Origin: Lamellibrachia satsuma
Taxonomy: Eukaryota > Annelida > Polychaeta > Sabellida > Siboglinidae
Reading direction: 5' to 3'
DNA length: 64,000 nucleotides
NCBI GenBank assembly: GCA_033239005.1
Contig: BSQZ01000097.1
Span: 915,001-979,000, forward strand
Position 1 is the first letter of the stretch. Each line of letters begins with the position of its first letter. Below are positions 25,345 to 36,935 of this stretch, piece by piece. The translations under genes and the position numbers were made by a program. The notes under the pieces are model-generated. The model saw only the letters and a program-made list of their open reading frames with translations, was not told the origin of the DNA and did no database searches.

Positions 25345-26020
25345 CCATAGGGTGGGGTCCCCCACTGTTACTGTATTAGTGCCATAGGGTGGGGTCCCCC
25401 ATTGTTGCTGTATTAGTGCCATAGGGTGGGGTAACCCACTGTTACTGTATTAGTGCCATAGGGTGGGGTCCCCCATTGTTGCTGTATTAGTGCCATAGGG
25501 TGGGGTAACCCACTGTTAAAGTATTAGTGCCATAGGGTGGGGTCCCCCATTGTTGCTGTATTAGTGCCATAGGGAGGGATCCCCCATTGTTACTGTATTA
25601 GTGCCATAGGGTGGGGTTCCCCATTATTGCTGTATTAGTGCCATAGGGTGGGGTCACCCAGTGTTACTGTATTAGTGCCATAGTGTGGGGTCCCCCATTG
25701 TTGCTGTATTAGTGCCATAGGGTGGGGTCACCCAATGTTACTGTATTAGTGCCATAGGGTGGGGTCCCCCACTCTTACTGTATTAGTGCCATAGGGAGGG
25801 ATCCCCCATTGTTGCCGTATTAGTGCCATAGGGTGGGGTCACCCATTGTTGCTGTATTAGAGCCATAGGGTGGGGTCCCCCATTGTTACTGTATTAGTGC
25901 CATAGGGTGGGGTCCCCCATTGTTGCTGTATTAGTGTCATATGGTGGGGTCCCCCATTGTTGCTGTATTAGAGCCATAGGGTGGGGTCCCCCATTGTTAC
26001 TGTATTAGTGCCATAGGATT
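25345..26020 (+). repeat. 37-bp minisatellite, about 18 copies
   Basis: Units of gccatagggtggggtccccc followed by attgttgctgtattagt. Confidence 0.95.
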
Positions 26021-26118
26021 GGGTTGGGTGGGTGGGTGGGTGGGTGGGTGGGTGGGTGGGTGGGTGGGTGGGTGGGTGGGTGGGTGGGTGGGTGGGTGGG
26101 TGGGTGGGTGGGTGGGTG
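26020..26118 (+). repeat. (GGGT)n microsatellite, possible G-quadruplex
   Basis: About 23 uninterrupted gggt units on the + strand, continuing the G-rich end of the 37-bp array. G-runs of three separated by single T bases match the classic G-quadruplex pattern. Confidence 0.93.
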
Positions 26119-26344
26119 AGTTCTTATGCCACAACGCCACAAATTCCTTGTTAATGTTTTGAAGTGTTACATGGCAATAAACCGTCTGAATTATTTCAGT
26201 TAAATTGACACTTTGGTATATTTTTCGTTTCCTACATTTGAAAATATGCTTCTGGGCCGGTTTCCTGAAGCAATCCTACCGTTCGAAGAAACTGATGCGG
26301 ACGTTTGACGCATATTACGTAAATCTTATCAACGTCTGATGTAT

Positions 26345-27290
26345 TCATTCGTGTCGCACAACTGGACTAGGATTATAAAGATGTTGATCATCATCGCAGT
26401 TATTTTCTTATTCGCCTTCGCCCTACTTAGTTCTCCTTGTTGATGATGTAAGTACTTGGTTCTCCTTGTTGATGATGTAAGTACTTTGTTATCCTTTTTG
26501 ATGATGTAAGTGCTTGGTTCTCCTTGTTGATGATGTAAGCACTTGGTTCTCCTTGTTGATGATGTAAGTACTTTGTTCTCCTTTTTGATGATGTAAGTGC
26601 TTGGTTCTCCTTGTTGATGATACAATTACTGTTTTTGTCGTTAATAACCAGTCCTTTTCTATTGATCGATTTATTGTAGCAGTTGTTTATTGTTTTACTG
26701 GATGCAGTCCGCAGCGCTACTTGGACAACAAAAAAGCTTTGGCGAAAATTAAAAAAATTATAGAGGTTAATAAATTATATTGTCAAGTATTGCTCAAAGC
26801 GACTATGTAAAATGGTATTACTTTTCGAATACAATATTTTGTAATCTCACACGTGTTTCACACATTTATAACGCGTTAGCGTAGTTTGATTCGTATGATT
26901 TTCACTTCCAACGTTTTTCCTATCAACGTTTTTCCTATCAATGTTGTGTTTAATTTCCTATAGAAAATGAGCGGCCGTCCAGCAGCAGGGTTCGCCTGGG
27001 TTCACCTGATTCTGGCCGTCTTTGTATATCAGATTACATCGGTCTCTACCTCATCTACATCGCTGAGTTCATCGACATATTCTGCTGTGTCCGCACCTCA
27101 ACTGTTCACCCGTCCATCTCTCATGGCTTGCCAGTGTATCAAAAACTACGACATTTGTCTCGTATTTGTTAAACTGTTTAAGCCACACGGGTTTTCAGCA
27201 GTTGCCGTGACACCGTCGATGAACGAATGTACAGCAAATAGAATGAACAATTTAAACAACACGGTGTCTCTGTAGCTCGGTGGCTAAATA
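26345..27290 (+). pseudogene. Relic of the four-exon GPCR family (exon 3 end, exon 4)
   Basis: 26345-26448 matches the end of exon 3 of the gene at 28103-32222 (the ICL3-TM6 segment, with gttgatcatcatcgcagtt shared exactly) and is followed by the same gatgatgtaagt donor. An acceptor (tttcctatag) at 26954-26963 precedes 26964 onward, which matches exon 4 (aaaatg... gccgtctt ... ctcatctaca ... cgctgagttc) but carries indels that shift the frame after TM7. Downstream 3'-UTR similarity (gaacaatttaaacaa) also persists. Exons 1 and 2 were not found. The intron between the two pieces has expanded into a 29-bp minisatellite. Confidence 0.85.
26430..26625 (+). repeat. 29-bp minisatellite made of an exon-intron border
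   Basis: About seven units of ctccttgttgatgatgtaag followed by tacttggtt. Each unit repeats the last exon bases and the GTAAGT splice donor of the relic's exon 3. Confidence 0.88.
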
Positions 27291-27329
27291 CATGTTATTG
27301 ACATACACTGAGAAGTAGTCTGTATTTTG

Positions 27330-27560
27330 GGGAATGGTGGTCTAGTGGGAAAAGCGCCCGACTGTCGATCGAGAGGACGGTGGTTCGATTCCGCCTACCG
27401 AAGCCTGGACAATTAGTTCACCTCACTTTGCCTATGTCTTTCGGGAGAGACGGTAAAACCATTGGTCTCTCTTCCCTGGCATCTATTCCAGGGGAAACAA
27501 AATATCACATACAGGGGGTAAAAGTCGAGGACTCAAAGTGTGGTGTTCTCTATCTCTAAC
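27330..27560 (+). mobile_element. tRNA-derived SINE
   Basis: A-box-like tggtctagtgg at about 27341 and a B box ggttcgattcc at about 27381 are well formed, but the acceptor ends do not pair, so it is not a working tRNA. The downstream part (ggggaaa...tatcacatacaggggg-type block) has a relative near 49535, next to the other GPCR relic. Confidence 0.7.
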
Positions 27561-28069
27561 CCTCTTATTTATAGCTTCTGCGGCCTGAAGTCTGACAAAA
27601 TGGAGAATCCAACAACATGTATTGTGATACGTACAAAGATGAGTAAATGGCGAACACGCTTGAAATTGTTGACTAAGAAAGAAAATGTGCAGTAAATAAA
27701 AGGAAGAACGACACTTACAAAAGAATAAATACGCCACCGCATTGATTTGTCATTACTTCCCTCGTCCAACAGCCATCATTTGTCGGTGGTGGTAATGATG
27801 ATAGCGATGACGGTCTTGATAGTGAGGTTTGTGATTACAAGGACAGTTTACATGGCCTAATATCTCCATTTCATGTAGAATTACCTCATAAAATCAGTCA
27901 GTCTGTGACGTGTTCACGACTGTCTACTCCTTCAACAGACACAGCAACTGGCAAGCGTATGACAAACAGTGATAGGATGCATGCCTTTTTCAACCAGTTG
28001 TGTTTTTTATCCAAATAGTGCCGTAGACACGGACGGATGCCACGGATATGTTAGGAACGAACACACTTA
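27561..28069. other. Upstream flank of the four-exon GPCR gene
   Basis: No gene; holds 5' flanking DNA with no obvious TATA box. Confidence 0.4.
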
Positions 28070-28077
28070 TGACGTCA
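28070..28077 (+). promoter_or_regulatory. Palindromic CRE-like site
   Basis: A perfect TGACGTCA octamer 25 bases upstream of the receptor start codon. This is the consensus of CREB/ATF factors. Its use here is inferred from position only. Confidence 0.4.
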
Positions 28078-28102
28078 TTGTGAGACCACAACGAATGACA
28101 AA

Positions 28103-31100
28103 ATGAGTTTGTCAGACAGCGAGGTAGCATTCATAGCCTTCATCTCGACGTTTCTCATTCTTAGTTTCCTCAGCAACGTGTGCGTTGTGGTCGTCATTAT
28201 GAAGATCAAGACGTTGCGAACGGTGACGAATATGTTTCTGACGAACCTTGCCGTCAGCGACATTATACTCGTCTCGTTCATTCTGCCACACAAAGTGCAC
28301 GACATATCACACACGGACGAATACTACGAATGTAAGTTGCATATTACATGTCCAATATGTCTGTGTAGAGTCAAAACCCCGCCAGAATAAAAGCCCAACA
28401 GACAATGTCAGAAACAGTCATGGAGTTAAACGGTTCAACACCGACACAGACATAGATTATTAACCTAGCCCAGAAGTAATAATATAATTTTTTTTATTAA
28501 CACTTAAATACAAGTTAAATTTTTTCCCGTAAATTGAAAAATCAGTTAAATTGCATTAATGTCGTTGCCGACGTAGTGCGGATATGTTTCTTGAATATTG
28601 ACTCATTTTTAAGATTATACGGCCGACCTACTATACCCACGTAAACCTGTCGTCTTTCAGGAATCCCTTCTTTTGCGAACATGAGAAACACAATTTATTT
28701 GTGTGTTCCACAAACAAAGGCCTCAGTTAAATATACCGGTAATAGCCGCCATTTACCGAATACTGAAAGAAGATCCTGGAGTTTGTATTTCTCATACGGT
28801 TGTTATATTTTGTCGGGATACCTCCCTAAGTCCTCGGCGTCCCTCGCTCTGATGATGGTTTTTGCGCGTCCCTGTTCATTATATGACACTTAGAATTTCC
28901 GCATCAAGATTTAACAAGATTGCCATCCCAAACAACAAGTTCCAGATGGCAAAGTGGACAAGGAAGCCACTGGTTTATCGAGAGTCCAACAATTTTCTCA
29001 TCTATGTGTAGCCCACCCTTATCAAATATCTGTCAATTCTATTTTTAACATATTCACACTACTAGCATTAACACAATCATTTGGCAGTTTGTTCCATTCA
29101 TTTATCACCCTCTGTGGGAAAGAGTACTTTCTCATGTCCAACCTACACTGCTCCTTAACTAATGCTGCTTTGTGTCCTCTGGTTCTACTGCCTTCTTTAA
29201 GTTTGAAGAACATATTCCTATCAACATCCTCATAACAGTTCACTAGTTTAAATACTTCTATTTGGTCTCCTCTTAGTCTCCTGGTCTCTAGTGTTGTCAA
29301 ACCACATTGTAATAAGCGACTTTCGTAATTAAGGTCTCTCAATTCTGGAATCATTTTGGTTGCTCTTCGTTGTATTCTTTCTAGCTTGTCTATGTCCTTT
29401 TTACGATGCGGCCTCCATGCTTGAATACAATATTTCAAATGTGGTCTAACTATTGCTTTGTACAGGGGTACAATTAGCTGTTTCTCCTTATACATGATAG
29501 TTCTCCTAATTATCCCTAGAATTTGATTTCCTTTTGAAGCAGCAAACCCACATTGCTCTGAAACTTTCATGTCAGCACTAAATGTTACTCCTAAGTCCTT
29601 TTCTTGTGTGGTTCTACCTAGTACAGCACCCCCCATTTTATATTCTTCGTCCATGTTTCCATGTCCTATGTGTATACATTTGCACTTCCAAAAATTGAAT
29701 AACATTTGCCATTTTTCTGACCATTTAACTAATTTATCTAGATCATCCTGTAAACTTTGTTTATCTGTATCATTTGTAACCTTTCTGAATACCTTTGTGT
29801 CATCTGCAAATTTGAGTACTTTGCTAGATATGTAATCTTCTAGATCATTTATATATATTAAAAACAGTATAGGGCCTAATACTGATCCCTGTGGTACCCC
29901 ACTCAAAACCGATTTCCAGTTTGAAATCTCACCATCTATTATTACTCTCATCGTTGTTACTATTACTACTATTACTATTATCATCATTACTAGTGGTGTT
30001 GTTGTTATTAATAACATTATTATTGTTATTGTTACAATTAATATTACTGTCACGTTTACTTTTATTTTTGTTTTTATTATTACTGTGATTTTTTTCTTAC
30101 ATAATATATATTTACGATGGGGTGGAATTTTTTTTTTATTGTTGTTGTTGGTGGTGGTGGTGGTTGTGGTATTTGTAATGACGCAGTTGTTATTGTTGTT
30201 GTTATTGTTGTTATCGTTGCTGTCGTTGTTGTTGTTGGTGGTGGTATTTGTAATGACGCAGTTGCTGTTGTTGATCTTTGTGATAATGGTAAAGAAGATG
30301 GCCGATGTAGTGAGTATTTTGTTGATTTTTAATTGATAGTGTTGTTGTCGTCGTTGTCATAGTTGGCTGCTGTCACGTAATTACGTCCTTGTCGTAGTTG
30401 GCTGCTGTCACGTAATTACGTCATTGTCGTAGTTGGCTGCTGTCACGTAATTACGTCCTTGTCGTAGTTGGCTGCTGTCACGCAATTACGTCCTTGTCGT
30501 AGTTGGCTGCTGTCACGTAATTAAGGTGACTCTGATGGTTTCAGCCGAGATCCATTGCAAGCTGGACAATTGTCTGCCCGTCTTAAGCACCACTTGCTCC
30601 ATCTACATCATGGTGGCCCTGGCTGAGGAACGCTACCGGTAGGTGGCGACATATCATTTAAAATATTAATTTATTCAGAGGAAGTAAACAGATATGACTT
30701 GTACATTATGATGATTTTATATCAATAAAAATATACATGTCATGCCTATTAAGGATATCACATAATTTCAATACAAATATTTCAGAATTAGACAGCTAGG
30801 TAATTCTAAAATCAATTTGTTATTCGAGTTTTCTATTGAATTCACCTCACGCACAGGTGCTTGAAATGCAGGAATAATGTTTCCTGACTGGCCTTTAGGT
30901 GAACTATATATAATATACCTTAAAACACATGATTTACAAGTGTCGATAGTGTTGATCACAGGGGCATTAACTTAACTTCAGTTATTTGAAAAACATGCAA
31001 TATTAACTTGATTTAGCAAATGAATCTACATCTAATAGAATAATGACCCGTGCGTGGTGTGAACGGAAACAATATATTGGGAACGCGAGTGTCAGCAAAT

Positions 31101-32222
31101 TCATTGTTTCAGGGCCATTGTTTTGGGTCCTATGCATGCCATCTATCGTAAAAGGGCGTTGAAGATAATTGGCGGAATTTGGGCATTGTCAGCCTTGGTG
31201 GCCACGCCGACATTCGTCGACTATTCCATCCACCCCGAGCCGATGACGTCACAAGATGTTAACAACACCACCGCTGTGACGTCACGTATATTATGCAAGC
31301 CCAAATCTGACGTCTTTGACAAGATGAACGGTTTCTTTATCCTATGCTCATCGTACATGACACCTCAGGCACTCATCTTCAGTCGCTATTACCGTCTTAT
31401 CACGTTCATCGCACAGCAAGGACATCAGACTACAGGTGGTCTGTCGTCATCATTCGTGTCGCACAATCGAACGAGGATTATAAAGATGTTGATCATCATC
31501 GCAGTTCTCTTCTCCTTCGCCTGGCTGCCCTACTTCGTTCTCCTTGTCGGTGATGTAAGTTCTTTGTTAATTTTATGTTCTTCCTTTATATATATTGAAA
31601 AGGATGATTTTTGTGTAATGAAAGAATTAAAATGCTAAAGCGCATCAAGCAGACAATAAATAGTATCGTTACCAGTAGCATAATGCACGTTCACATCAAC
31701 AGTAGCATAGTGCACGTTCACATCAACAGTAGCATAGTGCACGTACACATCAACAGTAACATAGTGCACGTTCACATCAACAGTAGCATTGTGCACGTTC
31801 ACATCAACAATAGCATATTGCACGTTCACATCAACAGCAACACTCGATTCACAATTAAGTGTAGTTTTTTGTAACGATTTAGGCGTGTGCTCGTGCGTAT
31901 GTGCGTGCGTGCGTGCAAGAGAGCGCGCGCATCTGATTGTTTAGATTCAACGTTAATCCTATTAATCAAATAATAATTTGTTTTATTCCTGTAGAAAATG
32001 ATCGGCCAGTCCAGCAGTGCCGAAGCGGCCAGTTGGTCCGCTCTCGTTCAACTGACTCTAGCCGTCTTCAGCACGTCCTACAACATCTTTCTCTATCTCA
32101 TCTACAACGCTGAGTTCCGCAAGTCGTTTCTCAGCATCTTCTACTGCGTCCGGCCATCGAACCCGAATCTGTCTCTCCCGCTTGGCCTCTCAGTAACACC
32201 GGCTCCACCAACTGTCAATTAA
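28103..32222 (+). CDS. Neuropeptide-type class A GPCR, four coding exons
   Basis: Predicted exons 28103-28331, 30545-30638, 31113-31554 and 31995-32222 join in frame (phases 1, 2, 0) to 330 codons plus stop. Donors are gtaagt, gtaggt and gtaagt; acceptors end tttcag, tttcag and ctgtag. Exon 1 has TM1 (with an SN pair) and TM2 (NLAVSD core). Exon 2 has the conserved loop-1 Cys and TM3 ending in ERY, which replaces DRY. Exon 3 has TM4, loop 2 with its Cys and an NNT site, TM5, ICL3 and TM6 with the FAWLP motif. Exon 4 has TM7 (NIFLY for NPxxY) and a short tail. An in-frame stop lies upstream of the ATG. The N-terminus is very short (about 7 residues before TM1) and lacks a glycosylation site, so a further 5' exon is possible. 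The family is peptide-receptor-like (allatostatin/galanin/cholecystokinin type); the ligand is not identifiable. All frames are intact. A truncated LINE and arrays lie in intron 1. Confidence 0.85.
28903..29945 (-). mobile_element. 5'-truncated CR1 LINE, divergent subfamily, in intron 1
   Basis: - strand element related to the one at 38378-42514 but clearly diverged. It starts within the RT at the VLSGVPQGSVLGP box, has the FADD active-site box and the C-terminal region, and its frame ends at 29022. The 3' UTR repeats the gacaaggaagccactggttt block, and the tail ends in aacaagattt units at 28905-28920. It lies antisense in the first intron of the receptor gene. Length and truncation preclude activity. 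Confidence 0.92.
29946..30335 (+). repeat. Degenerate (ATT)n/(GTT)n microsatellite tract
   Basis: Trinucleotide-rich DNA including a duplicated ggtatttgtaatgacgcagt block at about 30168 and 30243. No gene. Confidence 0.8.
30345..30530 (+). repeat. 35-bp minisatellite, about 5 copies
   Basis: Units of agttggctgctgtcacgtaa followed by ttacgtccttgtcgt; ends 15 bp before exon 2 of the receptor gene. Confidence 0.92.
30640..31112. other. Intron 2 of the receptor gene
   Basis: AT-rich, no other feature. The acceptor tract tcattgtttcag ends at 31112. Confidence 0.7.
31670..31840 (+). repeat. 27-bp minisatellite in intron 3, about 6 copies
   Basis: Units of agtagcatagtgcacgttca followed by catcaac. 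Confidence 0.92.
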
Positions 32223-32380
32223 AAACACACGACACTCGTCCCGCGTTGACTGAACAATCTCAGCAGCTTCCTTGTCAACACCGCACAACAAACGTACAAC
32301 AAGTAACACGAACAATTTAAACAAAATAGAGTCCCAGCAAATGTAGTGAGAGCGTCACTCGGCTAAGATGTAGTTCCCTG

Positions 32381-33895
32381 TGGCCTCAACAACTGTCGTG
32401 GCCGTGTGGCAAGACCAACGTACGAATAAGAAAGGTGACAGCGTGTGTCCCGACAGCGTTAAACGACTAAGGTCTGACTGTGGCCTCAACAACTGTCGTG
32501 GCCGTGTGGCAAGACCAACGTACGAATAAGAAAGGTGACAGCATGTGTCCCGACAGCGTTAAACGACTAAGGTCTGACTGTGGCCTCAACAACTGTCGTG
32601 GCCGTGCGGCAAGACCAACGTACGAATAAGAAAGGTGACAGCATGTGTCCCGACAGCGTTAAACGACTAAGGTCTGACTGTGGCCTCAACAACTGTCGTG
32701 GCCGTGCGGCAAGACCAACGTACGAATAAGAAAGGTGACAGCGTGTGTCCTGACAGCGTTAAACGACTAAGGTCTGACTGTGGCCTCAACAACTGTCGTG
32801 GCCGTGCGGCAAGACCAACGTACGAATAAGAAAGGTGACAGCGTGTGTCCCGACAGCGTTAAACGACTAAGGTCTGACTGTGGCCTCAACAACTGTCGTG
32901 GCCGTGCGCCAAGACCAACGTACGAATAAGAAAGGTGACAGCGTGTGTCCCGACAGCGTTAAACGACTAAGGTATGACTGTGGCCTCAACAACTGTCGTG
33001 GCCGTGCGCCAAGACCAACGTACGAATAAGAAAGGTGACAGCGTGTGTCCCGACAGCGTTAAACGACTAAGGTCTGACTGTGGCCTCAACAACTGTCGTG
33101 GCCGTGCGGCAAGACCAACGTACGAATAAGAAAGGTGACAGCGTGTGTCCCGACAGCGTTAAACGACTAAGGTCTGATTGTGGCCTCAACAACTGTCGTG
33201 GCCGTGCGGCAAGACCAACGTACGAATAAGAAAGGTGACAGCGTGTGTCCTGACAGCGTTAAACGACAAAGGTCTGACTGTGGCCTCAACAACTGTCGTG
33301 GCCGTGCGGCAAGACCAACCTACGAATAAGAAAGGTGACAGCATGTGTCCCGACAGCGTTAAACGACTAAGGTCTGACTGTGGCTTCAACAACTGTCGTG
33401 GCCGTGTGGCAAGACCAACGTACGAATAAGAAAGGTGACAGCATGTGTCCCGACAGCGTTAAACGACTAAGGTCTGACTGTGGTCTCAACAACTGTCGTG
33501 GCCGTGCGGCAAGACCAACGTACGAATAAGAAAGGTGACAGCGTGTGTCCCGACAGCGTTAAACGACTAAGGTCTGACTGTGGCCTCAACAACTGTCGTG
33601 GCCGTGCGGCAAGACCAACGTACGAATAAGAAAGGTGACAGCGTGTGTCCCGACAGCGTTAAACGACTAAGGTCTGACTGTGGCCTCAACAACTGTCGTG
33701 TCAGTGCGGCAAGACCAACGTACGAATAAGAAAGGTGACAGCGTGTGTCCCGACAGCGTTAAACGACTAAGGTCTGACTGTGGTCTCAACAACTGTCGTG
33801 GCCGTGCGGCAAGACCAACGTACGAATAAGAAAGGTGACAGCATGTGTCCTGACAGCGTTAAACGACTAAGGTCTGACTGTGGCCTCAACAACTG
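32381..33895 (+). repeat. 100-bp satellite, about 15 copies
   Basis: Exact 100-bp period; unit starts tggcctcaacaactgtcgtg and contains caagaccaacgtacgaataa and gacagcgttaaacgactaag. Very homogeneous. It begins about 160 bp after the receptor stop codon, so it may lie in or just past the 3' UTR. Confidence 0.97.
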
Positions 33896-33939
33896 CCTCG
33901 ACGGGGAAATATGTTCAACGTGTTTATATTGTGTAAGCG

Positions 33940-34465
33940 TGACGTCACCAACATGTAGCTCCACGATGTATCAGTGGTCGTCGTGTCAGCGTGACGTCAC
34001 TAAAGTATGGTGTATCAGCTACTGACATATCCATCACGTGACGTTTTGCCTAGCGCCCACAGCAGGTCCCTCCACCTATCAACAAACATGGCCGCAAACG
34101 TAAAGGTGCCAGACATTCCGTATTCCTGCTTGATGTGTGCCCGGGAGTCAACGAAAACCTGCTGGCAAATGCATTTCTCCCTAGTACATAAGTTAGCATA
34201 ACATGCCCTGGTGGAAGCATGTGGTGTATAGTCACCCTATCGAGCTCTTGGTGTCCGAATCTCAAGATCTCCATGCACATATCTTCAACATCTTCAAACT
34301 CACATTTGATGTGCAGATTCTGCACATCTCAAGTGGGGGCAGTGGTGATATTTTAAGTGGCGCCACTGATGCAGAATGTGAGTCAGTACCAGGAATGTCA
34401 AACTGTTAATCGCCAGATGTTTTAGAAGCTATGGTACGACACATTTTCACCATAGTGTAAATAAA
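33940..34465 (+). other. Possible small gene with one C2H2-like finger and a poly(A) signal
   Basis: A frame from about 34088 encodes a segment with C-x2-C, about 11 residues, then H-x4-H; it closes at 34199-34201. A second frame starts at the ATG at 34203 and runs 68 codons. An AATAAA signal lies at 34459-34464. Nothing else supports expression, and the protein is not recognised. The alternative is chance open frames. Confidence 0.25.
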
Positions 34466-34705
34466 GGTCGTCAATTAAGAATACGTATTGTGATAGATCT
34501 AAACCCATGAGTGGTTGACTTCATTTTAATCAAATTAACAATACAATTTGGCTTGATTATTTCGTATACGCTGAAATAATCGCGTATTGATCTATGCCAA
34601 CGCATATCCGTAGTTATTCAACCGTCAGATCAGCAGATTGTTGCATTCCTATGGTAGCGGGGTAGTTTCTGTTTAATATCACTAATTATTTTTTGTATGA
34701 TATAT
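34466..34705. other. Non-coding AT-rich stretch
   Basis: No feature seen. Confidence 0.4.
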
Positions 34706-34707
34706 TC

Positions 34708-34870
34708 TTTACTTACTTACACTTACTTAGTCCTCTTCGTTCAAGGTAGAGCATAGGGCCGAAACGACTCTTTCCCAACGCACTCTGTTGTTTGCTGCTT
34801 TCTTCATCTTTTTCCACGTGGTTCCATGTTTCTTTACGTCTGCAAGTCTTCCCAATTTATTGTAGAATTA
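34708..34870 (-). mobile_element. LINE 3'-end fragment, other family
   Basis: Read on the - strand, 34865-34730 encodes a short run typical of the C-terminus of non-LTR retrotransposon ORF2 (LADVKKHGTTW ... NNRVRWERVVSALCS ... stop), followed by a (aagta)n-like 3' tail. Family probably RTE- or Jockey-like; the fragment is too short to decide. Confidence 0.6.
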
Positions 34871-35109
34871 ATGTCAACACAACAATCATGGTCTTCTTAG
34901 ACAGACTAAACATAGTTGTACAGGTGATAGATAGCAAGTTTGGTTTACCGTTGTAGACGAGTCGGGGAGTTTGTGTATATGGGTATAAATAGGTGTATTA
35001 AATAAATATACAAGGTTGGATAGTGCAACTACGAGATAGGAATGAGGACAATTTGAAAGCGACTGATCTTGCTAACATACAGTGAAGGACATGTTCAGAT
35101 AATGAGCTA

Positions 35110-35300
35110 TGAAAGATTGACAAAGAGATGACAGAAACCAAAAGAGGGTAGTCGAAAGGAACGAGTAAGACAACAATTACGGTGGATGGTGTGAAGAGAT
35201 ACAGAAGCCAAAAGAGGGTGGTCGAAAGGGAAGAGTAAGACCACAATTACGGTGAATGGTGTGAAGAGATACACAGAGGCAGGTGTGAAAAAGCAGAAAA
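35110..35300 (+). repeat. Tandem duplication of about 80 bp
   Basis: Two copies of a block with gtcgaaagg, gagtaaga, caattacggtg and atggtgtgaagagataca. It may derive from the 3' end of a LINE, since a (gatgac)n-like tail follows. Confidence 0.6.
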
Positions 35301-35334
35301 ACGAATGCAATGGCAGAATATGAAGAGGGAGAGA

Positions 35335-35455
35335 CAAGATGGTGACGATGACGATGCAGCTCTTGCTGATTATGGTTATGATTACGACGATGACGATGAT
35401 GTTGATGATGATGACGACGACGATACTGACGATGATAATGATGATGACTGTCAAG
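35335..35455 (+). repeat. (GATGAC)n-like trinucleotide tract
   Basis: Imperfect GAY triplets, which read as poly-Asp in one frame. Possibly the tail of a decayed LINE. Confidence 0.75.
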
Positions 35456-35624
35456 AAGTATACGCAAGTGAGCAACTTTACTTTATAAACATTTATATTT
35501 TGCTTATTTCGATGTTACTCCTTTCAAACTGTTCTCCTATGAGCTTAGTGCAATTAATTTGTTTCTTTGATTTATTTGAGTAAGCGCTTTTGTTTTTATC
35601 GATTTGATTTATATCGATAGTGGC

Positions 35625-36935
35625 GCACAAGAAACACCAGCCACCGTCGTAGAGGCTAAACCTCAAAATGTATTACAAGAAACACCAACCACCGCCGTAG
35701 AGGCTAAACCTCAATGTCTATTACAAGAAACACCAACCACCGTCGTAGAGGCTAAACCTCAATATTTATTACAAGAAACACCAACCACCGTCCTAGAGGC
35801 TAAACCTCAACGTCTATTACAAGAAACACCAACCACCGTCGTAGAGGTTAAACGTCAACGTCTATTACAAGAAACACCAACCACCGTCGTAGATGCTAAA
35901 CCTCAACGTCTATTACAAGAAACACCAACCACCGTCGTAGAGGTTAAACCTCAACGTCTATTACAAGAAACACCAACCACCGTCGTAGATGCTAAACCTC
36001 AACGTCTATTACAAGAAACACCAACCACCGTCGTAGATGCTAAACCTCAACGTCTATTACAGGAAACACCAACCACCGTCGTAGATGCTAAACCTCAACG
36101 TCTATTACAGGAAACACCAACCACCGTCGTAGAGGCTAAACCTCAATGTCTATTACAAGAAACACCAACCACCGTCGTAGAGGTTAAACCTCAACGTCTA
36201 TTACAAGAAACACCAACCACCGTCGTAGAGGCTAAACCTTAATGTATATTACAAGAAACACCAACCACCGTCGTAGATGCTAAACCTCAACGTCTATTAC
36301 AAGAAACACCAACCACCGTCGTAGAGGCTAAACCTCAACGTCTATTACAAGAAACACCAACCACCGTCGTAGAGGCTAAACCTTAATGTATATTACAAGA
36401 AACACCAACCACCGTCGTAGATGCTAAACCTCAACGTCTATTACAAGAAACACCAACCACCGTCGTAGAGGCTAAACCTTAATGTATATTACAAGAAACA
36501 CCAACCACCGTCGTAGATGCTAAACCTCAACGTCTATTACAAGAAACACCAACCACCGTCGTAGAGGCTAAACCTCAACGTCTATTACAAGAAACACCAA
36601 CCACCGTCGTAGAAGCTAAACCTTAATGTATATTACAAGAAACACCAACCACCGTCGTAGATGCTAAACCTCAACGTCTATTACAAGAAACACCAACCAC
36701 CGTCGTAGAGGCTACACCTCAATGTATATTACAAGAAACACCAACCACCGTCGTAGAAGTTAAACCTTAACGTCTATTACAATAATCATCAACCACCGTC
36801 GTAGAGGCTAAACCTCAATGTCTATTACAAGAAACACCAACCACCGTCGTAGAGGCTAAACCTCAACGTCTATTACAAGAAACACCAACCACCGTCGTAG
36901 AGGCTAAACCTCAATGTCTATTACAATGGCACCCG
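35625..36935 (+). repeat. 48-bp repeat with coding-compatible period, about 27 copies
   Basis: Units of caccaaccaccgtcgtagag followed by gctaaacctcaacgt and ctattacaagaaa. In one + frame each unit encodes a 16-residue QETPTTVVEAKPQRLL-type repeat. The first 13 units are stop-free (35604-36242); later units have a TAA where Gln stands, in several alternating copies. Variants change both silent and replacement sites (E/D, A/V). No start context, splice signals or flanking domains were found, so a VNTR gene is only a possibility. Confidence 0.9.

Noticed and set aside
27330..27405. Functional tRNA gene with a GTC-like anticodon
   Set aside because: A and B boxes are good but the acceptor stem does not pair; a SINE is the better reading.
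32381..33895. rDNA spacer or centromeric satellite
   Set aside because: No rRNA sequence nearby, and only 15 units in a gene region; an ordinary local array.
35305..35583. Poly-Asp protein
   Set aside because: Trinucleotide tract, possibly a LINE tail; no other domain.
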